From the NCBI GenBank assembly GCA_021158105.1, contig JAGGVH010000041.1, forward strand, positions 1-36,625: a stretch of 36,625 nucleotides of DNA. Direction: 5' to 3'. The notes below the pieces were generated by a model. That model was not told the DNA's origin, did not search any database, and was given only the letters and a program-made list of their open reading frames with translations. The stretch is from Microcaldota archaeon (GTDB lineage Archaea > Micrarchaeota > Micrarchaeia > Anstonellales > JAGGVH01). Below are positions 1 to 7,785 of the stretch, one piece after another (positions within the stretch are counted from its first letter, which is position 1; every line of letters begins with the position of its first letter). The position numbers were made by a program, and so were the translations under genes.

Positions 1-1
1 A

Positions 2-1303
2 ACATGTTCAGTGATTGTTCCTGATGTTCCAGAAGGTACACTCGAATGTGACGCATATTATCCATGGGGATTAGATACTTGTCAGAACACTAAGACAGTT
101 ACAGTTTCAGGAGAAAATCATGCACCACAAGTTACTCTTGTGTCGCCTGAGCAATGGCAGGTGTTTGAAGATGAATTTAATATTCATTTTGAATGGTCCA
201 CATATGATGACGATGGCGACACTGTAACAAGCGAACTTCATATATTAAATGATAACACTGGCGAAGAATGGGAGTATGATGTTGGGACTGGAGCATCGTT
301 TGATTGGACCGCACCTGATTATGATGAATACAGTTGGTGGGTAGTTGTAAACGACGGTACTTACACAACAGAATCAGAAAGATGGCCGTTTATGATAATA
401 CGGTCTGAACAGATTAGAGTATTATCACCGGAGAATAATACATTGTTTATCCAACCCACTCATAATGGTGATATGGACATAACTGTTGAATGGAGCGGTC
501 CTGATGGCGATTATGACTTGTGCATACAAAATGCTGACGGTAGCGGGAGTCCGGAGTGTTCAACAGCCACTGGGCATAGCGGTACAGTAACATTGAAAGA
601 TACAGTTGGGTATACAGCTGAGGATTATAAGATATGGGTTGAACATGATGGGGAGGTTTCTGAGCCAGTCATAGTTTCGTACAAAGATGACGTCAAAGTT
701 GTTGCACCAGTTGCAGTATTCTTTGGCATGGAAGATGATAAGCTTGTCTGTAGAGGCAAAGTGATTGCACGGGATGACAGAGCAATCGGGCAAACAAGAA
801 GTGCATCGGTTGCTATACTAAAACTAAATCCTTATGATGCACTGATAAATAATCACAGTGATTTGATAATCAATGACGACAGCAGTTATATAGAAGCTTC
901 AGTTGACGACCCAGAATCTGGTGATTACAAGTGTAATGTTGGTGTAACATTATTAACTGGTCCAAGCGACACTTATGATTTTGCAACATATACTGTTGCA
1001 AAAGCATTACAGATACCAATCAAACCTAAACCTAACTTTAAACCCAAACCAATAAGCTTACCAACAACCTTACCAGTTAAGCCTGTCAAACCCGAACCTA
1101 TCAAGCCAACATCAATAATTTCAACACCAGAGAAAAACAAGTCAATATCAACAATGACCTCAACACAGATAAAAAAACCAACATCAATAAACTATAAACT
1201 GCCAGTAAGTTCAATCTTTGTCAAACCAGTTAAAAATGATGATACAAAAAAAGGATTGACAATGTTCAACTATGCACACATTAAGACAAATAAACATCAA
1301 TAA
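2..1303 (+). CDS. Secreted or surface protein with Ig/fibronectin-like domains, 5' end outside window
   Basis: The reading frame is open to the left edge, so the listed GTG start is probably internal and any signal peptide lies outside the window. Two or three beta-sandwich repeats are visible: one begins at NHAPQVTLVSP and has the FEWSTYDDDGDTV pattern of fibronectin III/PKD-like modules, and a second begins near IRVLSPENNTLF. The protein is acidic and rich in aromatic and Thr residues, like archaeal cell-surface proteins. The last 100 residues change character to a Lys/Pro/Thr/Ser-rich tail with repeated KPKP and KPVKP units, perhaps a cell-wall spacer. I see no C-terminal membrane anchor, so attachment, if any, is not through a classical transmembrane helix. 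The function (adhesion or S-layer-associated) is inferred from composition only. A T-rich terminator follows. Confidence 0.75.
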   Translation, partial: TCSVIVPDVPEGTLECDAYYPWGLDTCQNTKTVTVSGENHAPQVTLVSPEQWQVFEDEFNIHFEWSTYDDDGDTVTSELHILNDNTGEEWEYDVGTGASFDWTAPDYDEYSWWVVVNDGTYTTESERWPFMIIRSEQIRVLSPENNTLFIQPTHNGDMDITVEWSGPDGDYDLCIQNADGSGSPECSTATGHSGTVTLKDTVGYTAEDYKIWVEHDGEVSEPVIVSYKDDVKVVAPVAVFFGMEDDKLVCRGKVIARDDRAIGQTRSASVAILKLNPYDALINNHSDLIINDDSSYIEASVDDPESGDYKCNVGVTLLTGPSDTYDFATYTVAKALQIPIKPKPNFKPKPISLPTTLPVKPVKPEPIKPTSIISTPEKNKSISTMTSTQIKKPTSINYKLPVSSIFVKPVKNDDTKKGLTMFNYAHIKTNKHQ

Positions 1304-1329
1304 TATAATTTTTTCTTTTTTAATTTTTA
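1304..1329. terminator. T-rich convergent terminator region
   Basis: The 26 nt between the stop codons of two convergent genes contain T runs on the plus strand (TTTTTTCTTTTTT) and, on the minus strand, an A-rich rather than T-rich sequence. Oligo-T tracts are the usual archaeal termination signal, so this most likely ends the surface-protein transcript. No hairpin is needed or seen. Confidence 0.5.
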
Positions 1330-2490
1330 TTAAAATTCAAACAATGTTTTCTGTTTTAGTATTATGTTTTTTTTCATGTATTCATTAAGTTTTATTTTTA
1401 ATAGTGGTCTAATATAATCTAAAGCCTCTGATAATTTATTAAATTTTATAGGCTGTTTTTGCATGGCATTTCTTACATTTTCCCTGACCTGCCATACACC
1501 TACAGGGATTGAATATTCCTCATCAATCTCCCTGAACACTATAGCTTTGGCCTGGCGTTTGCGCAAGTATAAATGTTCAACTACTCCATACCTTGCAGCA
1601 TAATATCCTCCTGCCTGTATCTCTGCATATTTTTTTCTGCCTTTAAACGGCTCATACTCATGGTTAAACCCCCATGACGTTCCCCATGGTGATTCAGTGG
1701 GCCATGCTTCATACTGTTCATATTCCCATGGTCCCGGTATTAGCAGAATTACAAAACGGTTGTGAAGGAATTTATTAGTGTAAACTTCATAATTATCGAT
1801 CCATTTATAATCTTTAATAATTTTTAAGTATTGTTTTGTTAGTATGTCGTCAACTGCAGTGATCGCCCATTTTGTTGGCACTAACCGTTTATTGTTTTCC
1901 TTTCCTAACACCCCTGCACTTAACAGTCTCATCGTGTAATACATGTCAGTTTTCATAGTAATCTTAAGTATCGCATCTTGTGCTTTGATGTCATCATTGA
2001 TAATGTTATATGTTATTCTTGGGATTTTAGGGTTGTCAACCAGTTTAACTTTTTTAACTGGTGCAGAATATCCCGTAGGGATGGTGTATACACTAAATTG
2101 CGGGTTTAATGTGGGCATTTTCTTAAATTTGACTTCTAATGAGACTGGCTTGTAAGAAAGTATACTGTCTGTTATGTCATCATTGATAGGGTTCTTTATA
2201 TAGGTCTTGTCTGTTCCTAACATGTTCATTCCAAATTGGGTTATTATTCTGTCATAACTTTGTCCGTATAACTTTGACGGATTGGCAGAATATTCAGGGT
2301 TTGATAATGATAACATGCTGCCTATCCTAACTTTAGGATAATTGTATGCGCCGACTAACAGGTATGGTGGTGTGGGGCCATAAAATTCTTCACTTATTTT
2401 GAGATTCTTGAGTTTTCTGTTTAATGATAAATAATACTTTTTCTTTAATGTTTCAACACGTTCTTTTGAAATAACTGACGGGTTCATCAT
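1330..2490 (-). CDS. nreA: NreA-family DNA repair protein with C-terminal PIP motif
   Basis: This 386-residue protein matches the archaeal Nre (DUF650/DUF651) family, for example the central KLYGQSYDRIITQFGMNMLG region and the C-terminal block GGYYAARYGVVEHLYLRKRQ. It ends in QKTLFEF, which fits the PCNA-interacting consensus QxxLxxF; Nre proteins are known to bind PCNA this way and to act in DNA-damage repair. From memory, many NreA proteins begin with a cysteine cluster; none is present here, so this is a version without the N-terminal zinc-binding segment. The start overlaps the stop of the upstream kinase gene as ATGA, and GGGGAGAG lies just before it, so translation is probably coupled. 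A second ATG follows directly. Confidence 0.9.
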   Translation of the reverse strand: MMNPSVISKERVETLKKKYYLSLNRKLKNLKISEEFYGPTPPYLLVGAYNYPKVRIGSMLSLSNPEYSANPSKLYGQSYDRIITQFGMNMLGTDKTYIKNPINDDITDSILSYKPVSLEVKFKKMPTLNPQFSVYTIPTGYSAPVKKVKLVDNPKIPRITYNIINDDIKAQDAILKITMKTDMYYTMRLLSAGVLGKENNKRLVPTKWAITAVDDILTKQYLKIIKDYKWIDNYEVYTNKFLHNRFVILLIPGPWEYEQYEAWPTESPWGTSWGFNHEYEPFKGRKKYAEIQAGGYYAARYGVVEHLYLRKRQAKAIVFREIDEEYSIPVGVWQVRENVRNAMQKQPIKFNKLSEALDYIRPLLKIKLNEYMKKNIILKQKTLFEF

Positions 2491-3074
2491 CTCTCCCCAT
2501 ACTTCTCAGGTTTAATCTTCAACTGATTGATAAGATTTTCAATGTTTTCTTTTAATTCCTCAACCGTTCCATTGTTCTCGATTTTATAATCGCTCTTTTT
2601 TATACAGTCCAATATTGATTGTTTTGAAGGGTCAACATTCACTTTTTCTTTTTCCTCCTGTTTTAAAAATTCTTCAAATGTCTCTGGTGCCTGCTCCCTG
2701 TTTCGTTTTCTTATCCTTTCAAATCTTGTGCGAATGTCTGCATCTAAGAATATCAATATGAAATCTCGCCTCTTGCGAAGTGCATCAACTTCATACGGGT
2801 TACGGATTGATGTTATAACAAAGTCATGCCTGCCTTGCTCCTCACATTTTTTTATCTTGTCAAGTGCTTTGTCTGCCAGCACAGATGGCCCAAAATGTTC
2901 CCTCAGCCAGTTACCTTTTTTGATAAGGTTGTCCCTGGTTATTTGAACATTTTCTTTCATAAGTTCTTCGCGAATCATATCTGATAAAGATATGTGCATG
3001 TAACCTTTATCTTCTAAGATTTTGGCAAATGTATCTTTGCCGCAGGCGTTATACCCCACTACCCCTATTATCAT
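2487..3074 (-). CDS. P-loop nucleotide kinase-like protein
   Basis: The protein begins MIIGVVGYNACGKDT, a P-loop with GKDT instead of GKST, as in some dNMP and other small-molecule kinases. After that come a DMIREEL segment, a VITSIRNPYEVDALR segment resembling the acceptor-binding region of adenylate- or dephospho-CoA-kinase-like enzymes, and a basic RIRKRNREQAPET lid. It is predicted to transfer phosphate from ATP to a nucleotide or related small molecule; the substrate is not readable. The ORF track starts at a GTG at 3089, but an A/T-rich TATA-like stretch centred near 3099 lies 26 nt before the ATG at 3074, which I prefer (196 residues). It is translationally coupled (ATGA) to nreA, suggesting a repair or nucleotide-pool role. 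Confidence 0.75.
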   Translation of the reverse strand: MIIGVVGYNACGKDTFAKILEDKGYMHISLSDMIREELMKENVQITRDNLIKKGNWLREHFGPSVLADKALDKIKKCEEQGRHDFVITSIRNPYEVDALRKRRDFILIFLDADIRTRFERIRKRNREQAPETFEEFLKQEEKEKVNVDPSKQSILDCIKKSDYKIENNGTVEELKENIENLINQLKIKPEKYGER

Positions 3075-3111
3075 AACATCACTTTCCACTTAAAATTATT
3101 TTTTATTTTTC

Positions 3112-3167
3112 GGCTCAGAAGTTACTCCGATCATCACATGTCAGCCTGGGACGGTCTCATCACAGCC
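3112..3167 (-). ncRNA. C/D box sRNA guiding rRNA 2'-O-methylation
   Basis: On the minus strand the 56 nt read: GGCT, box C GTGATGA, 12-nt guide GACCGTCCCAGG, box D' CTGA, spacer CAT, box C' GTGATGA, 12-nt guide TCGGAGTAACTT, box D CTGA, and GCC. The GGC/GCC ends pair to close the k-turn. Both spacers are 12 nt, the standard archaeal symmetrical layout recognised by L7Ae, Nop5 and fibrillarin. By the fifth-nucleotide rule, and comparing with E. coli 23S rRNA from memory, the D' guide pairs with CUGGGGCGGUC of the P-loop (one G-U) and would methylate G2251. The D guide fits AAGUUACUCCGG before GGGAUAACAGG and would methylate U2438. The gene lies upstream of the kinase gene with its own TATA-like stretch. 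Confidence 0.92.
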
Positions 3168-3188
3168 AATAAATATTTGGAAAGGAGA

Positions 3189-3197
3189 TAATAAAAA
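3189..3197 (-). promoter_or_regulatory. TATA-like element for the C/D sRNA
   Basis: Minus-strand TTTTTATTA is centred about 26 nt upstream of the sRNA 5' end, the spacing seen for the other promoters in this window. The match to a TATA box is only moderate, and processing from a longer transcript is also possible. Confidence 0.4.
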
Positions 3198-3257
3198 GGT
3201 TTCATATAGTTTCTGGTTTAATTGTTTTTATTAGGATGTTTAAGAAATCTTTTGAGT

Positions 3258-3806
3258 TTATCTTTTGACTTTTCGTTCCAACCATTCAACCGCCTTCTTA
3301 ACATAATATTCATTATCATTTTTTAATGTATTAACTATTTTCTTTGCTTCCTGATTATCTGGGTGGTTTATCATGAGAACTATGCCGAACCGTTTCTTCC
3401 AAAGATTGTTTGATTGTGTACACCTAACAGCAAATTTAATGATTTCGTCACTCTTTCTTTTTATTATTCCTCTTATTCCTTGGGTTGCTAATGTGTCGCA
3501 TGTTGCCCAATCAGTAAGGGTTTTTGAAAATTCTTTAACCAGTTTAAGCGTCTTGTCAGGATTTTTCTTTCCAATCCTGGATAATAACTTTGCAGCTATT
3601 ATTCTTTCTTCTACATAGCCGCTTTCCCATAATTCTTCAATGTCTTTAAACTCAGCATTCTTTGTCCATTTAGTAATCATTGGATTAATTTTTGATAATT
3701 TCACTCCATGAACTTTATTATGTACTTTTATTGTTCTTAGCCAGCTTTCCCTGGCTTTTTCATTTTTGTTTTTATTAATAAATTTTCTTATCTCATCTGT
3801 TATCAT
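3258..3806 (-). CDS. AlkD-like DNA alkylation repair protein (HEAT-repeat), short form
   Basis: The 182-residue all-helical protein resembles the AlkC/AlkD DNA glycosylase family: a WLRTIKVHNKVHGVKLSKI start, paired helices typical of HEAT-like ALK repeats, and the segment TDWATCDTLATQGI at the position where AlkD has its W...D base-excision residues, followed by NNLWKKRFGIVLMI. AlkD removes positively charged alkylated bases such as 3- and 7-alkylpurines without base flipping. Bacterial AlkD has about 230 residues, so this one lacks roughly one repeat pair. TTTATAAG centred near 3832 lies 26 nt before the ATG, indicating a leaderless transcript. With NreA downstream, it makes this a small repair neighbourhood. 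Glycosylase activity is inferred from similarity. Confidence 0.8.
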   Translation of the reverse strand: MITDEIRKFINKNKNEKARESWLRTIKVHNKVHGVKLSKINPMITKWTKNAEFKDIEELWESGYVEERIIAAKLLSRIGKKNPDKTLKLVKEFSKTLTDWATCDTLATQGIRGIIKRKSDEIIKFAVRCTQSNNLWKKRFGIVLMINHPDNQEAKKIVNTLKNDNEYYVKKAVEWLERKVKR

Positions 3807-3852
3807 AATCAGTATCTTTTAGTATATGTTTATAAGATTTATTGGTTAGGCT

Positions 3853-4248
3853 TTACAACATAATCAATTCAAAATTGTATATCTTTTTTAGCTTTTTAAA
3901 ATCTTTATCAAATGTAACCAACTTTGCATTGTTCAGCCTTGCAGTTGACATTATCATCAGGTCAGCCATAGTAAATTGATATCCTTTTTTCATGCACATG
4001 TTTTTTATGTTTGCTGATTCTTTTGCGATTTGTGTGGTGATTGGCAATGTGTTGACATTTTCAATGAATCTCTCAACTGCGTTTACATGCATTCTGCTCT
4101 TCTTTTCTGCGGCCCACAACAATTCGTAAACTGTTATTACTGAGATGTACCATCTGAATGCAGGAATGTCTATATTTTCAATCTTGTTTTTTAATTTTTC
4201 ATTTCCTTTCAACCATTCTATGGCAGCAGATGTATCAAAAATTAACAT
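3853..4248 (-). CDS. vapC: VapC-type PIN-domain ribonuclease toxin
   Basis: The 131 residues form one complete PIN domain. The acidic metal-binding residues are in place: D5 in IFDTSAAIEWL, E42 in VYELLWAA, D96 in TMADLMIMSTA, and D114/D116 in TFDKDFKKL. VapC toxins cleave RNA, commonly tRNA or rRNA, when released from their antitoxin. The gene overlaps the 3' end of the upstream antitoxin gene by 14 nt, the standard order and coupling for vapBC. It is cotranscribed from the promoter at about 4458. Confidence 0.92.
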   Translation of the reverse strand: MLIFDTSAAIEWLKGNEKLKNKIENIDIPAFRWYISVITVYELLWAAEKKSRMHVNAVERFIENVNTLPITTQIAKESANIKNMCMKKGYQFTMADLMIMSTARLNNAKLVTFDKDFKKLKKIYNFELIML

Positions 4249-4432
4249 TTCTATCTCTCCTGTTTTTCTTAATTAGTTTATAATCCAATCCTGACTTTAA
4301 TATCCCAAATGTGGAGTTGACGTCACTTCTTTTGGAAAGCATTTCCCGTAATACTTCTGAAAAACTTTTATCCTTCTTAAATTTTTTAATCTTCTTATAT
4401 ACTTCATCATCTATGTTTATGTTCACGCTCAT
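4235..4432 (-). CDS. vapB: VapB-type antitoxin (DUF217-like)
   Basis: The real start is MSVNINIDDEVYKKIKKFK, not the upstream ATG in the ORF track: a TATA element TTTAAAAATA is centred 26 nt before this codon, and the longer version would begin upstream of the promoter. The 65-residue protein has the beginning of archaeal DUF217/RHH-like antitoxins (IDDEVYKKIKKFKKDKSFSEVL) with basic DNA-binding residues. The C-terminal half, rich in Lys, Arg and Asn, would wrap the PIN toxin. It overlaps vapC by 14 nt. A palindrome covers the transcription start, so autoregulation by the VapBC complex is likely. Confidence 0.88.
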   Translation of the reverse strand: MSVNINIDDEVYKKIKKFKKDKSFSEVLREMLSKRSDVNSTFGILKSGLDYKLIKKNRRDRNVNF

Positions 4433-4451
4433 GCATGTATGTATGCATGCA
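4432..4451. promoter_or_regulatory. vapBC operator palindrome
   Basis: TGCATGTATGTATGCATGCA is an imperfect palindrome matching its own complement at 16 of 20 positions. It lies between the TATA element (centre about 4458) and the vapB start codon, so it covers the transcription start. A bound repressor, most simply the VapBC complex, would block polymerase. Confidence 0.7.
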
Positions 4452-4490
4452 AATATTTTTAAACATATTTTCTCGCCTCTAATAAAATTG

Positions 4491-5294
4491 TTATCCAATT
4501 ATCCCCTCACCAAACTTTACTTTGTATAAGTAAGGTTTCAAGAGTTTAGTGTTAAACATGTCATGTTTGTTTAGTATAAAGATTGTGGGGAACCGCGCCA
4601 TTGCATATATGTCAAATGACGCGTCAGTTATCAGTATGGTTTTATTGGTGTCAGTGTCAATGTCAGCTTTTGATATGGTTTTAATTATTCTATTGTTAAA
4701 TCTGACTTCCATTGGAACGATTGAGATTATCTGGTCTCCTGAACCGTGGACAGAAAAGAAATTGAGTCCTATTCTCTCGGCCATTTTGTCTGCTACTTCT
4801 ATTATGTTAAGTGTTGACATGTGGACTCTTATCCCTCTTTTGATTTCATTTTCTAAAAAGTTTAATAATGGAATGTTAAATTCTTTGACTGAGTTTATGA
4901 CTTCATCCACCCATCCGTTGGCATTGAATTTTCTGAACCATTCAACCATTTTGATATGCTGGATGGTGAATGCGGTTTCTGATTCTTTTTGATATTCCAT
5001 GAATATGTCTGAGGCAATTGACGATTTAAACAGTGAATTAATCATTGTTCTGAATGTGTTTTCCTTATACAATGTACCGTCCATGTCAACTATGATGTCT
5101 GTGTAAGTATTTAATATTTCTTTAGTTTTCATTCTCCAGAAGAGATGATTGATTGTGGCGCGTGCAAACGATAACATGATTTTTTTCTTTTCGATTCGTT
5201 TTATTTTTTTGTTCATCTTAGCATCGTTGATAGTTAATTCTGTTTCAAATATCTCTCTAATCTTTTCAGTATATGGGTTAAATCTCCATGTCAT
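4491..5294 (-). CDS. HAD-superfamily phosphatase-like hydrolase
   Basis: Motif I is DIIVDMDGTLYKEN around residue 65, with both catalytic aspartates. Motif II is the Thr/Ser in RVHMSTLN near residue 160, motif III a conserved Lys in RIIKTISKAD, and motif IV ILITDASFDIYAMA, which supplies the second metal-binding Asp. Together they indicate a HAD phosphatase with a helical cap of the C1 type. The substrate is unknown. The ORF track start at 5381 would run through the neighbouring promoter; a TTATTAAT element centred near 5320 is 26 nt before the ATG at 5294, giving 268 residues. The N-terminal 60 residues are basic and helical and not part of the HAD core. It is divergent from the transporter gene. 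Confidence 0.85.
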   Translation of the reverse strand: MTWRFNPYTEKIREIFETELTINDAKMNKKIKRIEKKKIMLSFARATINHLFWRMKTKEILNTYTDIIVDMDGTLYKENTFRTMINSLFKSSIASDIFMEYQKESETAFTIQHIKMVEWFRKFNANGWVDEVINSVKEFNIPLLNFLENEIKRGIRVHMSTLNIIEVADKMAERIGLNFFSVHGSGDQIISIVPMEVRFNNRIIKTISKADIDTDTNKTILITDASFDIYAMARFPTIFILNKHDMFNTKLLKPYLYKVKFGEGIIG

Positions 5295-5357
5295 ACAACA
5301 TATTATGACAATAAAGATTAATAAACTTTGCTTATCAATACTTTTCTTGTGAGCCGT

Positions 5358-6608
5358 ATGAAAAATGAGAAGAATGAACATTGGTCCGGGATAACAGGTT
5401 TTTTGATTGCTGCTATTGCCGGTGCAGTAGGACTGGGCAATTTCTGGAGAATGCCATACCTGGCGTCACAATATGGTTATGTTCCATTCTTCATAGCATT
5501 TATCATTTGCGTCTTCTTTGTCAGCATTCCAATAATGTTTATTGAACTTGTGGCTGGAAAACTGTTTAAGGTTTCTTTTATGAAGGCATACAAGAATGTT
5601 AATTTTCCATTGCCTGGCTATATATCGTTTTTTTTGATAATCATATTAACAAGCTATTATATTGTAGTTGCGGGGTGGGTATTTTCTTATGTGTTGACAT
5701 ATCCTTTTTATAACTTAAATTTCCAGCAACTTGTTGACAATAATATTGCACCGTTGGGGTATGTCTTTGTTTTGATAATATCTGCCATACCTGTTTATCT
5801 TGGAGTGAAAACTGGCATTGAAAGGTTTTCTAAGATATTTATGTTGTTATTGTTTTTCATCACTTTATTCATTCTGTTTGTTGTATTGTCTGAAAATCCA
5901 ATCCCTATTATAACATTATCATTTCCTATGGATATTAATGTTTGGATGTTGGCATTTTCGCAATCATTCTTTTCGCTTTCAGTAGGGTTTGGAGTGATGT
6001 TTACGTATGCAACGTATATCAAGCAGAAGACTTCAGTGTTTACAGATTCTTTGGTTATAGGGTTGTCTGATGCTATTGTGGGATTGATTGCAGCGTTCAT
6101 AGTTTTTGTCCTGTTAAACGGGGAGGTTAATACACAGGGTGCAGTATTAGTGTTTGATGTGTTATCATCAGTGTTTATAAATCATGCCATTGGATGGCTG
6201 TTCTATTTTTCGTTATTGATTGCAGCAATAACATCAATAATTTCGCTTTTAGAGTTCATAGTTTCAAACCTTAAAGGTTATGGTCTGAGTAGAAAACGTG
6301 CTGTTGTGTATACAGTATTGTTTTTTATGTTTCTGGGGTTGTTTCCTGCTCTTAGTTATTCTTCATTTTCTTTAAAGATTTTTAATCTTCCAGTCCTGGA
6401 TTTTTTTGATAAGTATATTATAGGTGCAACGTCATGGTTAGGCATATTCTTTTTAACATTCTTTGTATGGAAGATTGACAAGGAGAAGTTTACAAAGCAG
6501 TTGGGTGCAGGTGTTTTGGGTGATATAATATTTTATTGGTGCAGGTATATCTTACCGTTGTTTGGTCTTGTCATGGCGTACATAAGTTTAAAATTTGTGT
6601 TTGGATAA
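5358..6608 (+). CDS. Neurotransmitter:sodium symporter (NSS/SNF) family transporter
   Basis: The 416-residue integral membrane protein has 11-12 hydrophobic segments. TM1 carries the family signature AGAVGLGNFWRMPYLASQYG, whose unwound GAVGLGN region holds the sodium ions and substrate amino group in LeuT-like proteins. TM6 contains the FSQSFFSLSVGFGVMFTYA unwound region. It should import an amino acid or related small compound with Na+; specificity cannot be read. The start at MKNEKNEHWSG is preferred to the upstream ATG because it gives the usual short N-terminus directly before TM1. The last codons overlap an alternative TTG start of truD, and the genes are probably cotranscribed. The protein is shorter than most NSS members (450-500). 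Confidence 0.92.
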   Translation: MKNEKNEHWSGITGFLIAAIAGAVGLGNFWRMPYLASQYGYVPFFIAFIICVFFVSIPIMFIELVAGKLFKVSFMKAYKNVNFPLPGYISFFLIIILTSYYIVVAGWVFSYVLTYPFYNLNFQQLVDNNIAPLGYVFVLIISAIPVYLGVKTGIERFSKIFMLLLFFITLFILFVVLSENPIPIITLSFPMDINVWMLAFSQSFFSLSVGFGVMFTYATYIKQKTSVFTDSLVIGLSDAIVGLIAAFIVFVLLNGEVNTQGAVLVFDVLSSVFINHAIGWLFYFSLLIAAITSIISLLEFIVSNLKGYGLSRKRAVVYTVLFFMFLGLFPALSYSSFSLKIFNLPVLDFFDKYIIGATSWLGIFFLTFFVWKIDKEKFTKQLGAGVLGDIIFYWCRYILPLFGLVMAYISLKFVFG

Positions 6609-6627
6609 AAACAAAAGGTTTGATTTT

Positions 6628-7785
6628 ATGGAATTACCGCGTGCAGAGATCAAAAAGGAGCCAGAAGATTTTATTGTTGAGGAAATACTTCCTAATGGTC
6701 ATGTGTTAAATGTTGATACTGTTTACAGTCATGATGAGGGAAGGAAGGATGGGAAGTTTGTCCATTTTATCATGCAAAAGAGGGATTGGGATACTAATTC
6801 TGCGATAAAACGAATAGCGCGTGCGCTCAGGATAAGTCATAAGAGGTTTAACCATGCTGGGACAAAAGACAAGTTTGCAATAACTACTCAGAGGGTTTCG
6901 TGCTTTGCGTGCGACAAGGATAAGTTACTTAACCTTAAACTTAAGGACATTAAGATTTTAGGGGCATGGTATGAGAATGATAAAGTCAGGTTGGGTGAAC
7001 TGGCCGGCAACCGGTTTAAAATTAGGATTTATACTGAAAACAATGCTGATGGTGTCAAACCTTTAAACATGTTCTTCAACTTTTTTGGTCCTCAGAGGTT
7101 TGGCACGACAAGGAGAAATACTCATTTGATTGGAAAGAATATGCTTTTGAGCGATTATAAAAGTGCAGTATTGTCTTATTTATTAGACTCAAACAGTGAA
7201 CATTCTGAAACTGCCAAAGATGCAAGAAAGAGGTTAAAAGATGACTTGGATTTTAAGAAGGCCCTTATTTATTTCCCAAAGTATTTAAGGTATGAGCGGA
7301 TTTTGCTTTCTCATCTGGCTGAACATCCGACAGATTATATAGGTGCACTGCGCAGGTTTCCCCGGAGCACTGTATTAATGTTTATCCATGCTTATCAATC
7401 CTATCTGTTCAACATGGAGTTGTGTTATATGATAACTCACAATTTTGATTTGTCGTATAACACTAAACTCAACATAATAGGTTATGAAACTGAGGTTAAT
7501 GACATAGAAAAGATGATATTAAAAAAGGAAGGTCTAACAAAAGAGATGTTTATGCTTAAGTCAATGCCTGAACTGAGCGCCAAGGGTAACTTCAGGAATG
7601 CGATAGAGGTTGTGGACGAGCCGCAGTTTAAAGATAACATTTTTATATTTTCTCTGAGGCCAGGAGCATATGCTTCAACATACCTTCTTCATCACTTCAC
7701 TATTGATTCTCTGCCACTTCCACCTGGGTTTTCACGTCAGTGTATGCAGGAAAGCATAAAGAAGCTCTCAGATTTATCTTTTTAA
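6628..7785 (+). CDS. truD: tRNA pseudouridine synthase TruD
   Basis: TruD makes pseudouridine 13 in tRNA. The signature NHAGTKDKFAITTQRVS near residue 80 includes the catalytic Asp of GTKD; FNFFGPQRFGTTRRNTHLIG and HAYQSYLFN are further conserved blocks, and the insertion domain lies between them. SLRPGAYASTYLLHHF closes the conserved fold. I choose ATG 6628, preceded by AAGGT, over the TTG at 6595, because it starts at the conserved MELPRAEIKKEPEDF. The last 28 residues beyond the conserved end are encoded opposite the end of the next, convergent gene, an 86-nt overlap. Confidence 0.95.
   Translation: MELPRAEIKKEPEDFIVEEILPNGHVLNVDTVYSHDEGRKDGKFVHFIMQKRDWDTNSAIKRIARALRISHKRFNHAGTKDKFAITTQRVSCFACDKDKLLNLKLKDIKILGAWYENDKVRLGELAGNRFKIRIYTENNADGVKPLNMFFNFFGPQRFGTTRRNTHLIGKNMLLSDYKSAVLSYLLDSNSEHSETAKDARKRLKDDLDFKKALIYFPKYLRYERILLSHLAEHPTDYIGALRRFPRSTVLMFIHAYQSYLFNMELCYMITHNFDLSYNTKLNIIGYETEVNDIEKMILKKEGLTKEMFMLKSMPELSAKGNFRNAIEVVDEPQFKDNIFIFSLRPGAYASTYLLHHFTIDSLPLPPGFSRQCMQESIKKLSDLSF

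Noticed and set aside
2-1303. Complete gene starting at GTG 11
   Set aside because: The frame is open to the window edge and the first residues look like the middle of a beta domain, so the start is outside.
4235-4498. 87-residue version of the antitoxin
   Set aside because: Its first 22 codons would lie across the TATA box and operator; the start at 4432 fits the promoter and the family.
5295-5381. Hydrophobic N-terminal extension of the HAD protein (membrane anchor)
   Set aside because: The segment lies upstream of the -26 TATA element for ATG 5294 and overlaps the start of the divergent transporter gene, so it is probably not translated.
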